Assembly (NCBI RefSeq): GCF_018446385.1
Contig: NC_055988.1
Location: forward strand, 166,368,837-166,432,836
Length of the DNA stretch: 64,000 bases
Reading direction: 5' to 3'
Origin: Zingiber officinale
Taxonomy: Eukaryota; Streptophyta; Magnoliopsida; Zingiberales; Zingiberaceae
Shown here one piece after another: positions 54,839 through 64,000 of the stretch. Below the pieces are notes generated by a model. It searched no databases. It was not told the origin of the DNA and saw only the letters and a program-made list of their open reading frames with translations. Position 1 is the first letter of the stretch, and each line of letters starts with the position of its first letter. Both the position numbers and the translations under genes were made by a program.

Positions 54839-54964
54839 CCGAGGAACTAATGCAAATCATATAACTGACAGAATAAATAACGGGAAAACTGACCGGGGTC
54901 ATGAGAACGGCAGAACTCTCCGGCATCGTCCATCTTCACGTTCCAGATCAGGCGCGTTCCCACA

Positions 54965-54976
54965 GACGGCGCCAAA
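54965..54976 (-). promoter_or_regulatory. Primer-binding site of the Tat-like element
   Basis: The complement reads TTTGGCGCCGTC and is followed by tgtgggaac, next to the LTR start at 54978. Confidence 0.75.
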
Positions 54977-54977
54977 T

Positions 54978-56069
54978 TGTTCCTGTCTGGAAGCTGAGAA
55001 GACGAACCTGCCGGTATGACATGTCTGTAGGGTTGATCGCATCCTCTTGACCCGGTGGTGAGCTGTCCTCTATGTTGACCAGATCGTCAGAAGTCCTCCT
55101 CCGGTCAACTGTACCTGTATCCAGCGACCGGGTTCCCCCGGTCTCTGGTACCTCGGTGCTCGAGGTGAATCCCATAGACATATAAGTAACCGCATAATAG
55201 TATAGCAATAAAATGAACAGATACCGAGTACGAGAACTTACCCTGGCCCAGGGGGGCGCCCTCGGATGGATGGAGGAGCTGATCGGATGCTGATCGAGTC
55301 GTCACGGTCCCGCCGGAAGGATGGATATGAATCAGTAACGGAGCTAGATGTAGGAGCAGCGGCGTGGAGTCCGGTGTGCCATGTATCCACAAAGCGGCAT
55401 GTAAGCCGAGGCATAATGGCTCATAGGCCGATACGCGGCACGCAGACCGGATAGCACAGATAGCTCATAATCATAATAAAGATGCAGAATAAAACCCAAC
55501 GGATGTCCATATCACCACGGAGGGACGGATCTACGCCAAAAGCAATGGAGACAACAAATGCACAGCCGTCGATGCGGACTGTCGGGATGCCAGAGCTAGC
55601 TGTGGGGGATGCTGGTCGCCGGAGGCGATTGCGACAGTGGCATCCGGAGGTGGCAGCGCTGGGCGTCAGAGGCGCTGACCGCCCAAGGCGGCTAGGGCAA
55701 TGGCTGCCGAAGGCAGCGCTGGCTGCTGGAGGCGACGGATGTCGCTAAGGGCGGCGATTGCCGCTGGGACAGCGAGAACCGCCAGAGGCGGTGCCCACTA
55801 GGGGCGTCGCTGACTAGGATCCGAGGCGCTGCTGGCGTGGAGAAAGGGCAGCAGCGCTCTCCGCTGGAGGTGTCTGCAGGTAGGAGGAGAGGGAGGAAAG
55901 GGAAAGATAGCCTGGACCCTGCCTGAGACGCTAGCCGTGCGTCGCAGCGAGGCCGGCATGGAGCTCGACGGTCGAGGACGAGGAAAGCATGAGGTCCGGC
56001 CGCTGGCCGTCGAGAGGGTGAGGGTCTGCTTGAGGAGGCCGGAGGACATGAGAGGGAGGAGAGGGGCAA
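54978..56069 (-). repeat. LTR of the Tat-like element, right copy (truncated 5' LTR)
   Basis: It matches 51363-52453 closely and stops at gaggggcaa, where the host RT codons resume. Confidence 0.85.
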
Positions 56070-56597
56070 AGACCTTGAAGCTTGCTTTAGTCCATAAATC
56101 AACTGATTGAGTTTGCACACTAGATGCTCTTTGCCCTTTGCAATAAACTCCTCTGGTTGCTTCATATGGATATTTTCTTCAAGACTTCCATTAAGGAAAG
56201 CTGTCTTGACATCCATTTGCCAAACCTCATAATCCATATGAGCGGCAATAGATAAGAGTATCTGGATAGACTTAAGCATGACTACCGGTGAAAAAGTTTC
56301 CTCATAATTGATTCCCTCTTTCTGAGTGTACTCCTTTGCAACAAGCCTTTCTTTGAATGTTTCGACCTTCCCATCTGTCCCTCTTTTCCTTTTGTAGATC
56401 CACTTACATCCAACGACTTTTATACCATTTGGTGATTCTACAAGCTCCCAGACCTTATTAGAATACATAGATTCTATTTCAGAATTCATCGCTCTTTGCC
56501 AAGATACTGCATCTTTATCTTGGAATGTTTCGTCATATGTCCGGGGATCAGGTTCATGGTCACCAGGGATCAAGTCCGATGACTCTCCCAAAAACAT
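56070..56597 (-). pseudogene. Copia RT N-terminal half
   Basis: Open from MFLGESSDLIPGDHEPDPRT to YGLKQASRS: KWIYKRKRGTDGKVETFKER, INYEETFSPVV and the first catalytic Asp in WQMDVKTAFLNG. Reading then passes into the inserted LTR. The 301-aa open frame recorded through 55692 is therefore an RT-LTR chimera. Confidence 0.9.
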
Positions 56598-56980
56598 GAA
56601 TATGTCAGATTACCTCACAACTCTCCCACTATGACGAGGCACTGTCTGTAACCGTGTATCATTTGTGACATGTGTTGCAGTTTCTTATGATATTTCATCT
56701 TGTACTATTGGTACTAGACTAGACGTGCCCTCTCTAATTTCTTCTAGAACAATTTCACTCATGGGCTTATGGTTCATTACATAGTCCTCTTCTAAAAATC
56801 GGACATTTTACTAACAATGACCTTCTGATCTTTAAGACTATAAAACAAACCACTTTTCGTTCCTTTGGGATATCCTATAAACAGGTGAACTTCTGTACAA
56901 GATTCCAACTTATCAGTATCTCCCTTCAGCACATGTGCTGGACTACCCCATATCCGAATATGACTCAGACTAGATTTACG

Positions 56981-57598
56981 TCAATTCCATAATTCTATGG
57001 GAGTAGATGGTACTGAGTTAGAAGGTACCAAGTTCAAAATGTACACTGCTGTTTCTAAAGCATATCCCCAGAATGAATTTGGTAATTCTGAATAACTCAT
57101 TATCGATCTAACCATTTCCATAAGAGGCATATTCCTTCGTTCTACCGCACCATTCTGTTGGGGTGTACCAGGTGCAGACAATTGGGATTGAATCTCAACC
57201 TCTGATAAGTAATTCCTAAACTCTCCTGAGAGGTACTCGCCACCATGATCAGACCGTAGTGTCCTGATACTTTTACCGTGACATTTCTCCACATCAGCCT
57301 TGTACTCTTTGAACTTATCAAAGCACTCAGACTTGCGACACAACAAGTAAATGTATCCATATCTTGAATAGTCGTCTATGAAAGAGACGAAATATTCAAA
57401 CCCACCTCTCGCCTGGATAGTCATAGGTCCCCACAAATCAGAATGAACCAATTCCAACACATCTTTTGCTCTATACCCCTTGGCCTTAAAAGGTCTCTTG
57501 GTCATTTTCCCTTCCAAGCAAGATTCACAAGTTGGAAAGTTTTTCAACACTAATGAACCCAAAAGTCCATCAGCTATTAGCCTTTGAATCCTACTCAA
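56981..57598 (-). pseudogene. Copia integrase domain
   Basis: A 205-aa open stretch with the tail of the zinc-binding region (CESCLEGKMTKRPF) and the integrase core: Asp in ELVHSDLWGPM, Asp in TLRSDHGGEYLSGEF and Glu in NGAVERRN, giving the DDE triad. The FWGYALETAVYILN segment follows. A stop separates it from the upstream GAG-pre part; downstream to 56600 the frame is broken. Confidence 0.9.
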
Positions 57599-57634
57599 GT
57601 TAATATGACCAAGTCTTAGATGCCAAAAATATGT

Positions 57635-58070
57635 TTAGTTCATATTTGAAGGTTCCTTTCTCTTATTAGAATTAGAGGATGTGTTATTAATTTCCATTTG
57701 TTGCTTTGTGGGAGTTATCGGATTTAGAGTATACAAATTGTCAACTAATATACCAGAATAGATAATTACCCTATTTTTCTTGACAACCACTTTGTCATCA
57801 AAAGAAATAATATATCCATCCAAAAACAGTTTAGAAACTGAAATTAAATTATTTCTAAAACTTGGTACATAAAGATAATTTCTCAAAATCAAAGTTCTAT
57901 TCCTATCAAATGATAAGTAGACGTCTCCCACTGCAACAGCCGCCACTTTCGTAATATTGCTCATGTAGACGGTTATCTCTCCCTCATATAGTCATCAGAT
58001 TTCCTGGAACCCCTGCAACGTATTGCAGACATGATCAGTGACTCCTGTATCTACACACCAGGTACTGGTA
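57635..58070 (-). pseudogene. Copia protease and GAG-pre region
   Basis: At about 58060-58030 the frame gives VDTG then VTDHVCN, the protease active-site type. After a stop, 57964-57635 reads VAAVAVGDVYLSFDRN, LYVPSFRNNLISVSKL and a tail. In-frame stops show loss of function. Confidence 0.85.
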
Positions 58071-58129
58071 GATAACACCGCTAAACATGTTTCAACTACA
58101 AGAGATTAAGATATACCTTTATTGTTCTC

Positions 58130-58723
58130 TTTCCTACGAGGACAGTCCGCCTTCCAATGTCCAGACTACTTGCAAATAAAGCACTTGCCCTTCGGCTTCT
58201 TTACTCGTCCTTTAAGTCCAGTACCTAGAGATTGTTTCACTTTCTTTGCTGAGCCAACTTGTTTCTTATTCTTCTTCTTGCCTTTCGACTTAGAAGTAGA
58301 AATATTTTCAACAAAGTGAATTTGAGAATTATGACGAAATAGTCCTTCTGCTGTCTGAAGTTCTGTTAGTAGTTCTGCCAATGAATAAATCCTTTTATTC
58401 ATATTGTAGTTCAGGCGGAACTGCTCAAAACTTTTGGGTAACGTTTGGAGAATAATATCAATCTGAGTTCCCCCATCGATTTCAGCTCCAAGGATTTGTA
58501 TCTCGTTCAAGTAAGCCATCATCTTTAGGATATGATCCCTAACGGGTGTCCCCTCTGACATGGTGGTTGTCATTAATTTTCTCATTGCCTCTTGCCTAGC
58601 AGCCCGATTCTGGTGTTCGAAGAGTTTCTTGAGATTGTTCATCATATCATAGGCAGTTGGCAAGTCCTGATGCTGATGTTGCAGCACATTTGACATTGAA
58701 GCCATAATGTAACACCGTGCCAT
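58130..58723 (-). pseudogene. Copia Gag fragment
   Basis: A 185-aa frame from MARCYIMASMSNVLQHQHQD to KCFICK: a capsid-type region (YDMMNNLKKLFEHQNRAARQ, LPKSFEQFRLNYNMNKR) and a lysine-rich linker before a zinc knuckle whose frame breaks at 58166. Upstream codons KWVKADE are still readable to 58744, where an LTR of another copy cuts the gene. Confidence 0.88.
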
Positions 58724-58744
58724 CTCATCTGCCTTTACCCATTT

Positions 58745-59900
58745 TGTTGGTTGCTACTCGGAAAACCTAGAGGTTCCACTGTACAAAAATTTTGTACAAA
58801 GGTCTGAACTTTTTCCTAGCTACCATGTGTTCTTTTAAATTAAATTTTGGATCGCCTGCGGAACTTAGCACGTTTGATCCAAAACTTAATCTATTTGTTC
58901 TTTTAGGTTTTGACTTGGATCTCCTGTGGAACTTAACACGTTTGATCCAAATCACCTAAGTTATTAATTCCATTAAATATTAATTTCCAAAATTGGTTCC
59001 CAGTGCTGACGTGGCGAGGCACATGGCCTTCTTGGATATGGGAGCAACCACCACTGACTAGACAAAACCTTTTAAGGAAAGCTAATATTTAATTTCCTAA
59101 AATAACTTTAGGTCAACCGAAAAGAACAATCAAATCACAAGGAAAAGAAAAACAAAAGAACACTATATCGAAAACAAATCGAAACACTAGAATCGTATGC
59201 CTCTTGTATTTAGTATTATTTCCAAAAATAACTAGTATGATGCGGAAAGAAAAATTACTAGTTATACCTTTTAGAAAGACCTCTTGATCTTCTACCGTAT
59301 TCCTCTTCTAACCTTGGACGTTGTGTGGGCAACGATCTTCCGAGACGAGAACCACCTAGGCACCTTCTTTCTTCTTCCTTCAAGTTTCGGCCAAGCACAA
59401 GAACTTCCAAAGGATGAAGAATTTTCCACCAACCAAGCTCCAAGGGATGCATGCTATCTCTCCTTCTTCTCCTTCCTTGATCCGGCCACATCCTCCAAGC
59501 TCCAAGAGATGATAGATTTCGGCCACAACAAGAGGAGAGAAGAGAAAGGGAAGGGCCGGCCACCACACCAAGGAAAAGAGGGTGAAAAATAGAATAGAGT
59601 CCTTAGCCTTGAAGTCTCCTCTACCCCCTCTTTTATAATCCTTGGTCTTAGCAAATAAGGAAAATTTAATAAAAACTTCCTTAATTCTTTTGCCATTGAA
59701 AAGGAAAATTTATTTAATTAAAAATAATTTTTCTTTTCAATTTTTAATGGTCGGCCACCACATAAACTTTCCAAGCAAATAAAATTTTAAACAAAAATTA
59801 AAACTTCTTTATTTGCTTCCGGAAATTTATAAAAAATTTGTCCAATAATTTTTATCCCTTCATGATTGGTTTATAAAAAGGAAATTTAATAAATTAAAAT
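58745..59900 (-). mobile_element. Truncated copia LTR inserted in gag
   Basis: It begins TGTTGGTTGCTACTCGG and is closer to the 29694/44090 LTRs than to the 47831 LTR (shared gaaaacctagaggttccact). No primer-binding site lies between it and gag. It is therefore a separate insertion. About half of the 2.4-kb LTR remains; it ends abruptly at 59900. Confidence 0.78.
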
Positions 59901-60315
59901 CACGCACTCAAGAGAGCATACCTGATGTCAGTCCGGTCCTCCAGACCGACTGGACTTTCCACCTAGGGTTACCACCCCCTATGATCTAGGGTTACCACCC
60001 CCTAGGATTTTTCGCCACCTAGGGTTACCATCCCCTAGAACCTAAGGTTACCCCCCCCCCCCTAGGGTTTTCCTTCACCTAGGGTTACAACCCTCTAGGA
60101 CCTAAGGTTACCGCCCCTTAGGGTTTTTCACTACCTAGGGTTACTACCCCCTAGGACCTAAGGTTACCGCCTCTTAGGATTTTCCACCTGTCTAACTGCA
60201 GTTAGGATTTTCCTGCAAACTCATTCAAGCACATTAGATAACAACACAACTTAACTTGAACCCTTTGACATAATTAAAATATGGGGTCAATCGTCGGATG
60301 CTTCCTGCACCAACA
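59901..60315 (-). mobile_element. LTR fragment with cctaggg hairpin units
   Basis: It ends gcttcctgcaccaaca on the plus strand, like the gag-only LTRs (tattgcaccaaca). It carries about six units of cctagggttaccaccccctagg type (59960-60180) and a ctaactgcagttagg unit. It is a related but different LTR family, truncated on its left. Confidence 0.65.
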
Positions 60316-61693
60316 AACAACACTTCACGATGGCGAAATTAGGGTGAGGATCAGGCGATCAACACAGCGGCACTTCGCGATGGCAAATTTAGGGCGAGGA
60401 TCAGGCGATCGACAGAGGGGCACTTCTCAAGTCGCGATGGCGAAAAATTAGGGAGAGGAATCGATGATGCAAGTTTTATTAAAATTAAAATATACATATT
60501 AAATTACATGACACATTAATAATATTTGGGCCCTTCTTGGAACTAGGCCTGAGGCAAGCGCCTCCTGGGCCTCACCTCAGGTCCGGGCCTGGTGTCTCCA
60601 AGACTCATAGCATCCAAATGAATCTTCGCATTCAAAATCCATGATAGATAATTTTTTTTTCCGGAAATGTCAAGAGCCAAAAACTCTAACTTTGAAAGAT
60701 TGGACATAGTGAGAATCTATTTCAAAGAAAATTAAATTATTAATAATAATTGTCGTGCATCATATATATTTATTAATAAATGATCAAACATGATATAATC
60801 AAAAGATGATTTAGTAATATTTAACTGTAAAATATTGTAAAGTTTTTGAAACGTTGCAAGTCATACAAATAAGTAACTAACTAATAGTTAATCAGATAAT
60901 AGCTAACAAATGATAAAGGAACTATAAATTTAACTTCTTGGCATGTGAATAATTTTGATTGAGAGAAAAAAAAATGTATATATAAATATATCTATACATT
61001 TTTTATATTACCTATAACTGATTTAAAAGAAAAAGTAGAGGTCTTTGTACTGATAACGTATTGTGAAATTATATAAATAATTGCATATGAAAAGAAAATA
61101 TTATTATTCTATTTTTTTTTCTCCACTCTCTTTCTTACTCATTGAAATGAATATATACATATGCATTTATAGGTACACAATCATATTGAAACTCCTCATG
61201 AATTTACATAACTCAGGAGTTTAAAAGATGATAGATTATGTAGATGAGGGAGTTATATATATATAACCTTGTTACGTTAAAAAGAAATAAATATAAAAAA
61301 TCGTTGAAGGAAAAAGTGCTTAAATTTTTTTTTTAAAAAAAAACTACATAACAGTTGCGAACTAAAATATTTAAAGTAAAAAAAAACATAAAGAACAAAC
61401 TTTTTAAAGTAGTGATAAAACTTACAATAATAAAAAAGAAACTTTAATAAAATAGTTTTACATTAAAAAGATTTTAAAAACTCAATAAAAAAATTGCACT
61501 CAAAAGCATATAAAATAATCTACTGTTGATATTTCTTTTCTCCACTCTCTTTCTTATTCATTGAAATGAATATACAATCATATTGAAATTTCTCATAAAT
61601 TTACATAACTCAGGAGTTTAAAAGATATAGATTATATAGATGAGAGAGTTTATGAAATTATTAGAAGTTATGGGTATCCACATACTTTACTTT

Positions 61694-61740
<47 letters not shown>

Positions 61741-61780
61741 CACACACACAGTTTTCTTATGCTGCGGTGCATATAGTGCG
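60316..61780. other. Repeat-rich intergenic DNA
   Basis: 60320-60460 has three imperfect copies of gcgatggcgaaattaggg. 60529-60592 is a GC-rich block with ggcctgaggcaagcgcctcc resembling a transposon end. An imperfect direct repeat of about 120-130 bp (61121-61255 and 61531-61652, shared ctccactctctttctta) follows. The rest is AT-rich with no gene. Confidence 0.55.
61700..61751. repeat. (TA)n(CA)n microsatellite
   Basis: About 18 ta units followed by acatacacacacaca. Confidence 0.97.
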
Positions 61781-62400
61781 GTGTCGTGCGGTGCTTGCCA
61801 CGTCAGCCGCGTGAAAACACAAAAAAAATGTTGCGGAAACAAAAGACGCACACTCTGCGAACCCTAGCAGAAGCCAATTTGCTCTCCCTCTCCAAAACCT
61901 GTCGCGATCCAGCTCCTCTCCGCGAGCCGTCTCCACCTCCTCTCTGCGGAGCCACCTCCTCTCTTCCAGCCACCTTCCTCTCCGTGAGCCGTCTCCTCTC
62001 GGCGAACCCTAGCAAAAGTGGCGCCGCTCAACCGTCTCTAGCCGCAAGCTCTCCCTCTTCGAAACCTGCTGCGAGCCATCTCCTCTCCGTGAGCCACCTC
62101 CTACCGCGAGCCACCTTCCTCTCCGTGAGCAACCTCCTTCCTCTCCGCGAGCCGTCTCCAGCTGCAAGCTCTCCCTCTCCGCGAACCCTAGAAGAAGTGG
62201 CATCGGCGCCTCCCTCTCCTCGAACCTTAGCAGAATCTCCTATCACCTTCCTGTTTGACTCTTCGCACACTTTCCTGTTTAAATGTTTATGTTTAATTGA
62301 GAAAGCTTCTTCCTGTTTAAAGTTTCTGTTCTCTATTTGTGACAAAGATGTTTCACGCCTATCCAAATGGGTACAATCTTGAATCTCATATCACTTTTAC
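61780..62400 (+). other. C/T-rich leader, possible 5' UTR of the viroplasmin-domain gene
   Basis: Repeated ctctccgcgagccgtctcc and gcgaaccctagcag motifs form a low-complexity stretch with an open frame of 198 codons (61786-62382). Its composition (Ser/Pro/Arg/Leu) has no family signature, and similar open frames run on the other strand. I take it as a leader exon or repeat and not as coding. Confidence 0.45.
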
Positions 62401-62830
62401 AATTGAGATCTGTCTTAGATTTTGATATTGTAGCAGTGTCCATAAATGAATTCAATTTGGGATAAAAATACTTAAGTTTATGACACTAAGAACTATGAAA
62501 CCTGAAAGAGATGAACTCATGTAATTCTCTTTTTCATTTTTGGATTATGATATCATAGAAATTGAATAAATATAATTAGATGCAAATTATATTTATTTCT
62601 TGCTGTTTTTTTGACCTGTTATAATACATGTTATGGGGAGAGAATGATAAGTTTGCATGTTGTTTGACCTTTTATGATAAGTTTGCATGTTGTGTGCCCT
62701 TTTTATATTTGTTTCTTGCTTTTTTTATCTTTTATAATACACATCAGTTTGCATGTTGTTTGATTCAAAATTTTTTAACTTTTATATCGAATTAAACAGG
62801 TCGATGTTGTAGCTGGATTTCAATACTCAA

Positions 62831-63318
62831 ATGGTGAACCCTTTGATTTGATTTGAGCTTCCTATTTGAATTTCACAATCTATATTATAAGATTAGAATT
62901 TATGTTTTAATGTTTATTTATTGTAATGTAGGGAAAAACATATGTGATTTTTGTTGGACGGAACCCCGGTGTTTATGATAGTTGGGAAGAAATTCATACT
63001 CAAGTTAACAAATATAGTAGTGCATTGCATAGATCATATCTCAGTAAAGAGGAAGCATTTAGAGCTTTTAATTCATACAAGGAGAAACAACATGCTTTCA
63101 TTGCCCCTACTGTCCAAAAATGTTTAAGCTCAACATCGAGTTCAACTTCAACTGCATCTTCAAATTCTGATGAAAAAATGAAGCAGACAGAGGAACTAGC
63201 GAAGTTGATAAAAAGTCAACTAGATTTAGCTGATGAATATCGTCGTAATACAACTAAGATCGCCAAGATGTATGAAGAGATTAAAAAAAAAATGGACTCT
63301 GTTCATATCAGTGGTTAA
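62831..63318 (+). CDS. Small protein with RNase H1 N-terminal/viroplasmin domain and coiled coil
   Basis: I propose coding exons 62831-62833 (the ATG alone, donor gtgaac) and 62932-63318 (acceptor tgtag), giving 129 aa starting MGKTYVIFVGRNPGVYDSWE. Residues about 3-50 match the viroplasmin/RNase H1 N-terminal fold that binds RNA-DNA or dsRNA hybrids (VGRNPGVY, DSWEEIHTQVNKYS, SKEEAFRAF). Residues about 70-85 are Ser-rich. Residues about 87-125 (EELAKLIKSQLDLADEYRRN, YEEIKKKM) are probably coiled coil. No RNase H catalytic domain follows. It could be a domesticated gene or a piece carried by a transposon. If the intron is not used, the first in-frame ATG is at 62944, inside the domain. The acceptor at 62798-62799 supports a further upstream noncoding exon. 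Confidence 0.72.
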
Positions 63319-63320
63319 TT

Positions 63321-63432
63321 AATAGACTTTATTTAGTTGGATGAATGTATTTGACAATAGACTTTTTTATTTAGCTGGATGAATGTATTTGACATTAAAC
63401 TTTTTTATTTAGTTGAATGAATGTATTTGATA
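63321..63432 (+). repeat. Three tandem copies of a 3' flank unit
   Basis: Units of about 37 bp read tttagttggatgaatgtatt then tgaca or tgata, directly after the stop codon of the viroplasmin-domain gene and so probably in its 3' UTR. Confidence 0.85.
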
Positions 63433-64000
63433 AAGGTGAATTTATATTTATTTTTTGACATTATTTTTTTAAGGTTCATTTGTGTCAAGTCTGACCTTAA
63501 GCTGGTATAGCAGAATTTAGAGCCAAAAATAACTCTCTAAACCAGACCATGCAGCTAACAAGATGCTATCTCTCTTTTTCATTTCTGTTCTTTAGTTACA
63601 TTTAAATAATAATAATAGTAGTAGTGGGTATTTTTGTGGGACAACATATGGTCTTCAGATTTTTGTTGCAATATCTGCATTTGGTCTTCACAAAGCTTTT
63701 AGTTGCAGGCAAGCATTAATAACACAACCAAGACTCCTCGTATCATTGTTCTCTCATTTTGTGGTCCTTTAGTGGAGACTTTTGCCTACATAAATGAATG
63801 GGTTATTTTCTATGATGATTGCGATCAAGTTCTCGAGACTTAAGTAAGAGAAAGATTGATATTTTTTATTTGATAATGCAATCTCATATGAAATGTTCAA
63901 TTGTCATTGCACTAAGCAAGTGATCTCCCACATTTACCACTGCCTGAAATGAATTTGATGATGCATCTAAAGAGTTCATAAATGGTCAAAGTAATAGTTT
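63433..64000. other. AT-rich flank
   Basis: No gene or recognised repeat is visible apart from a short (taa)n/(tag)n run near 63606-63625. Confidence 0.5.

Larger units (their letters stand above)
51363..56069 (-). mobile_element. Non-autonomous Tat-like LTR element inside RT
   Basis: Near-identical terminal copies (51363-about 52589 and 54978-56069) start TGTTCCTGTCTGGAAGC on the plus strand. Next to the right copy is a minus-strand TTTGGCGCCGTC primer-binding site, as in Tat-type Ty3-gypsy elements. The 2.4-kb interior has no gag or pol and is made of tandem arrays. The right LTR is cut about 135 bp short together with a few host bases, so the target duplication cannot be checked. Confidence 0.8.
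50256..58744 (-). mobile_element. Interior of a minus-strand copia element, interrupted
   Basis: Order on the minus strand from the right: gag (58723-58130), protease and GAG-pre (58070-57635), integrase (57598-56981), RT (56597-56070 and 51362-50826), RNase H (50787-50416) and 3' LTR. It is split in RT by the 4.7-kb element at 51363-56069. The start of gag and the true 5' LTR are missing, because a different LTR abuts gag at 58745. The sequence is closely related to the 16.8-kb element but better preserved. Confidence 0.88.

Noticed and set aside
53819..54926. Open frames of 321-357 codons on both strands, apparently repeat proteins
   Set aside because: They come from a 57-bp tandem array whose length is a multiple of three, so frames on both strands stay open. 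There is no start context and no domain.
61786..62382. 198-aa frame as a real gene
   Set aside because: Low-complexity C/T repeats, open on both strands, no domain; better seen as a leader.

Overview
This is a nuclear genome segment from a flowering plant. It carries intron-containing plant genes with GT-AG introns, AT-rich intergenic DNA, and a dense nest of Ty1-copia and Ty3-gypsy type LTR retrotransposons. A monocot, perhaps Zingiberales, fits the general look of the LTR families, but that is an impression and not a proven assignment. There are no bacterial-type operons and I see no tRNA, rRNA or CRISPR loci.

Layout. Positions 1-18.7 kb are gene-bearing: a six-exon ARF small GTPase gene of the ARFB1 type (1576-8326, +) with a 1.2 kb hAT-like insertion in intron 3; a small two-coding-exon gene for a conserved 79-aa membrane-anchored protein (13655-13994, +), whose promoter and first exon are tandemly duplicated upstream (9301-11459); a six-unit tandem array (15.5-16.55 kb); and an intact single-exon LEA_2/NDR1-HIN1-like gene (16588-17190, -).

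Positions 18.7-22.3 kb hold a decayed endogenous pararetrovirus-like (Caulimoviridae-like) sequence on the minus strand, split by a solo copia LTR with target-site duplication CCTCC. Positions 22.4-27.1 kb hold SIRE-like LTR fragments, themselves invaded by a 323-bp MITE and a 2.9-kb solo LTR with TSD ACGGG.

Positions 28.6-60.3 kb are a transposon nest. A decayed minus-strand copia element (28.6-29.7 kb plus 46.5-47.8 kb) is split by a 16.8-kb plus-strand copia element (29694-46493, TSD GTTAC). That element is in turn split by a 7.4-kb minus-strand gag-only element (33659-41092, TSD GATAC). Next to it lies another minus-strand copia element (47831-58744), broken by a 4.7-kb non-autonomous Tat-like element with long 57-bp arrays (51363-56069) and by a truncated LTR in gag (58745). 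The end of the window (61.8-63.4 kb) carries a small gene with an RNase H1/viroplasmin N-terminal domain.

The cellular genes are unrelated to one another in function (vesicle traffic, a small probably organellar protein, a membrane-anchored stress/defence-type protein, a viroplasmin-domain protein). What ties the window together is repeated insertion and tandem duplication. The most unusual structure is inside the LTRs of the gag-only element: about 20 consecutive short hairpins whose stems differ from unit to unit while the two arms still match.
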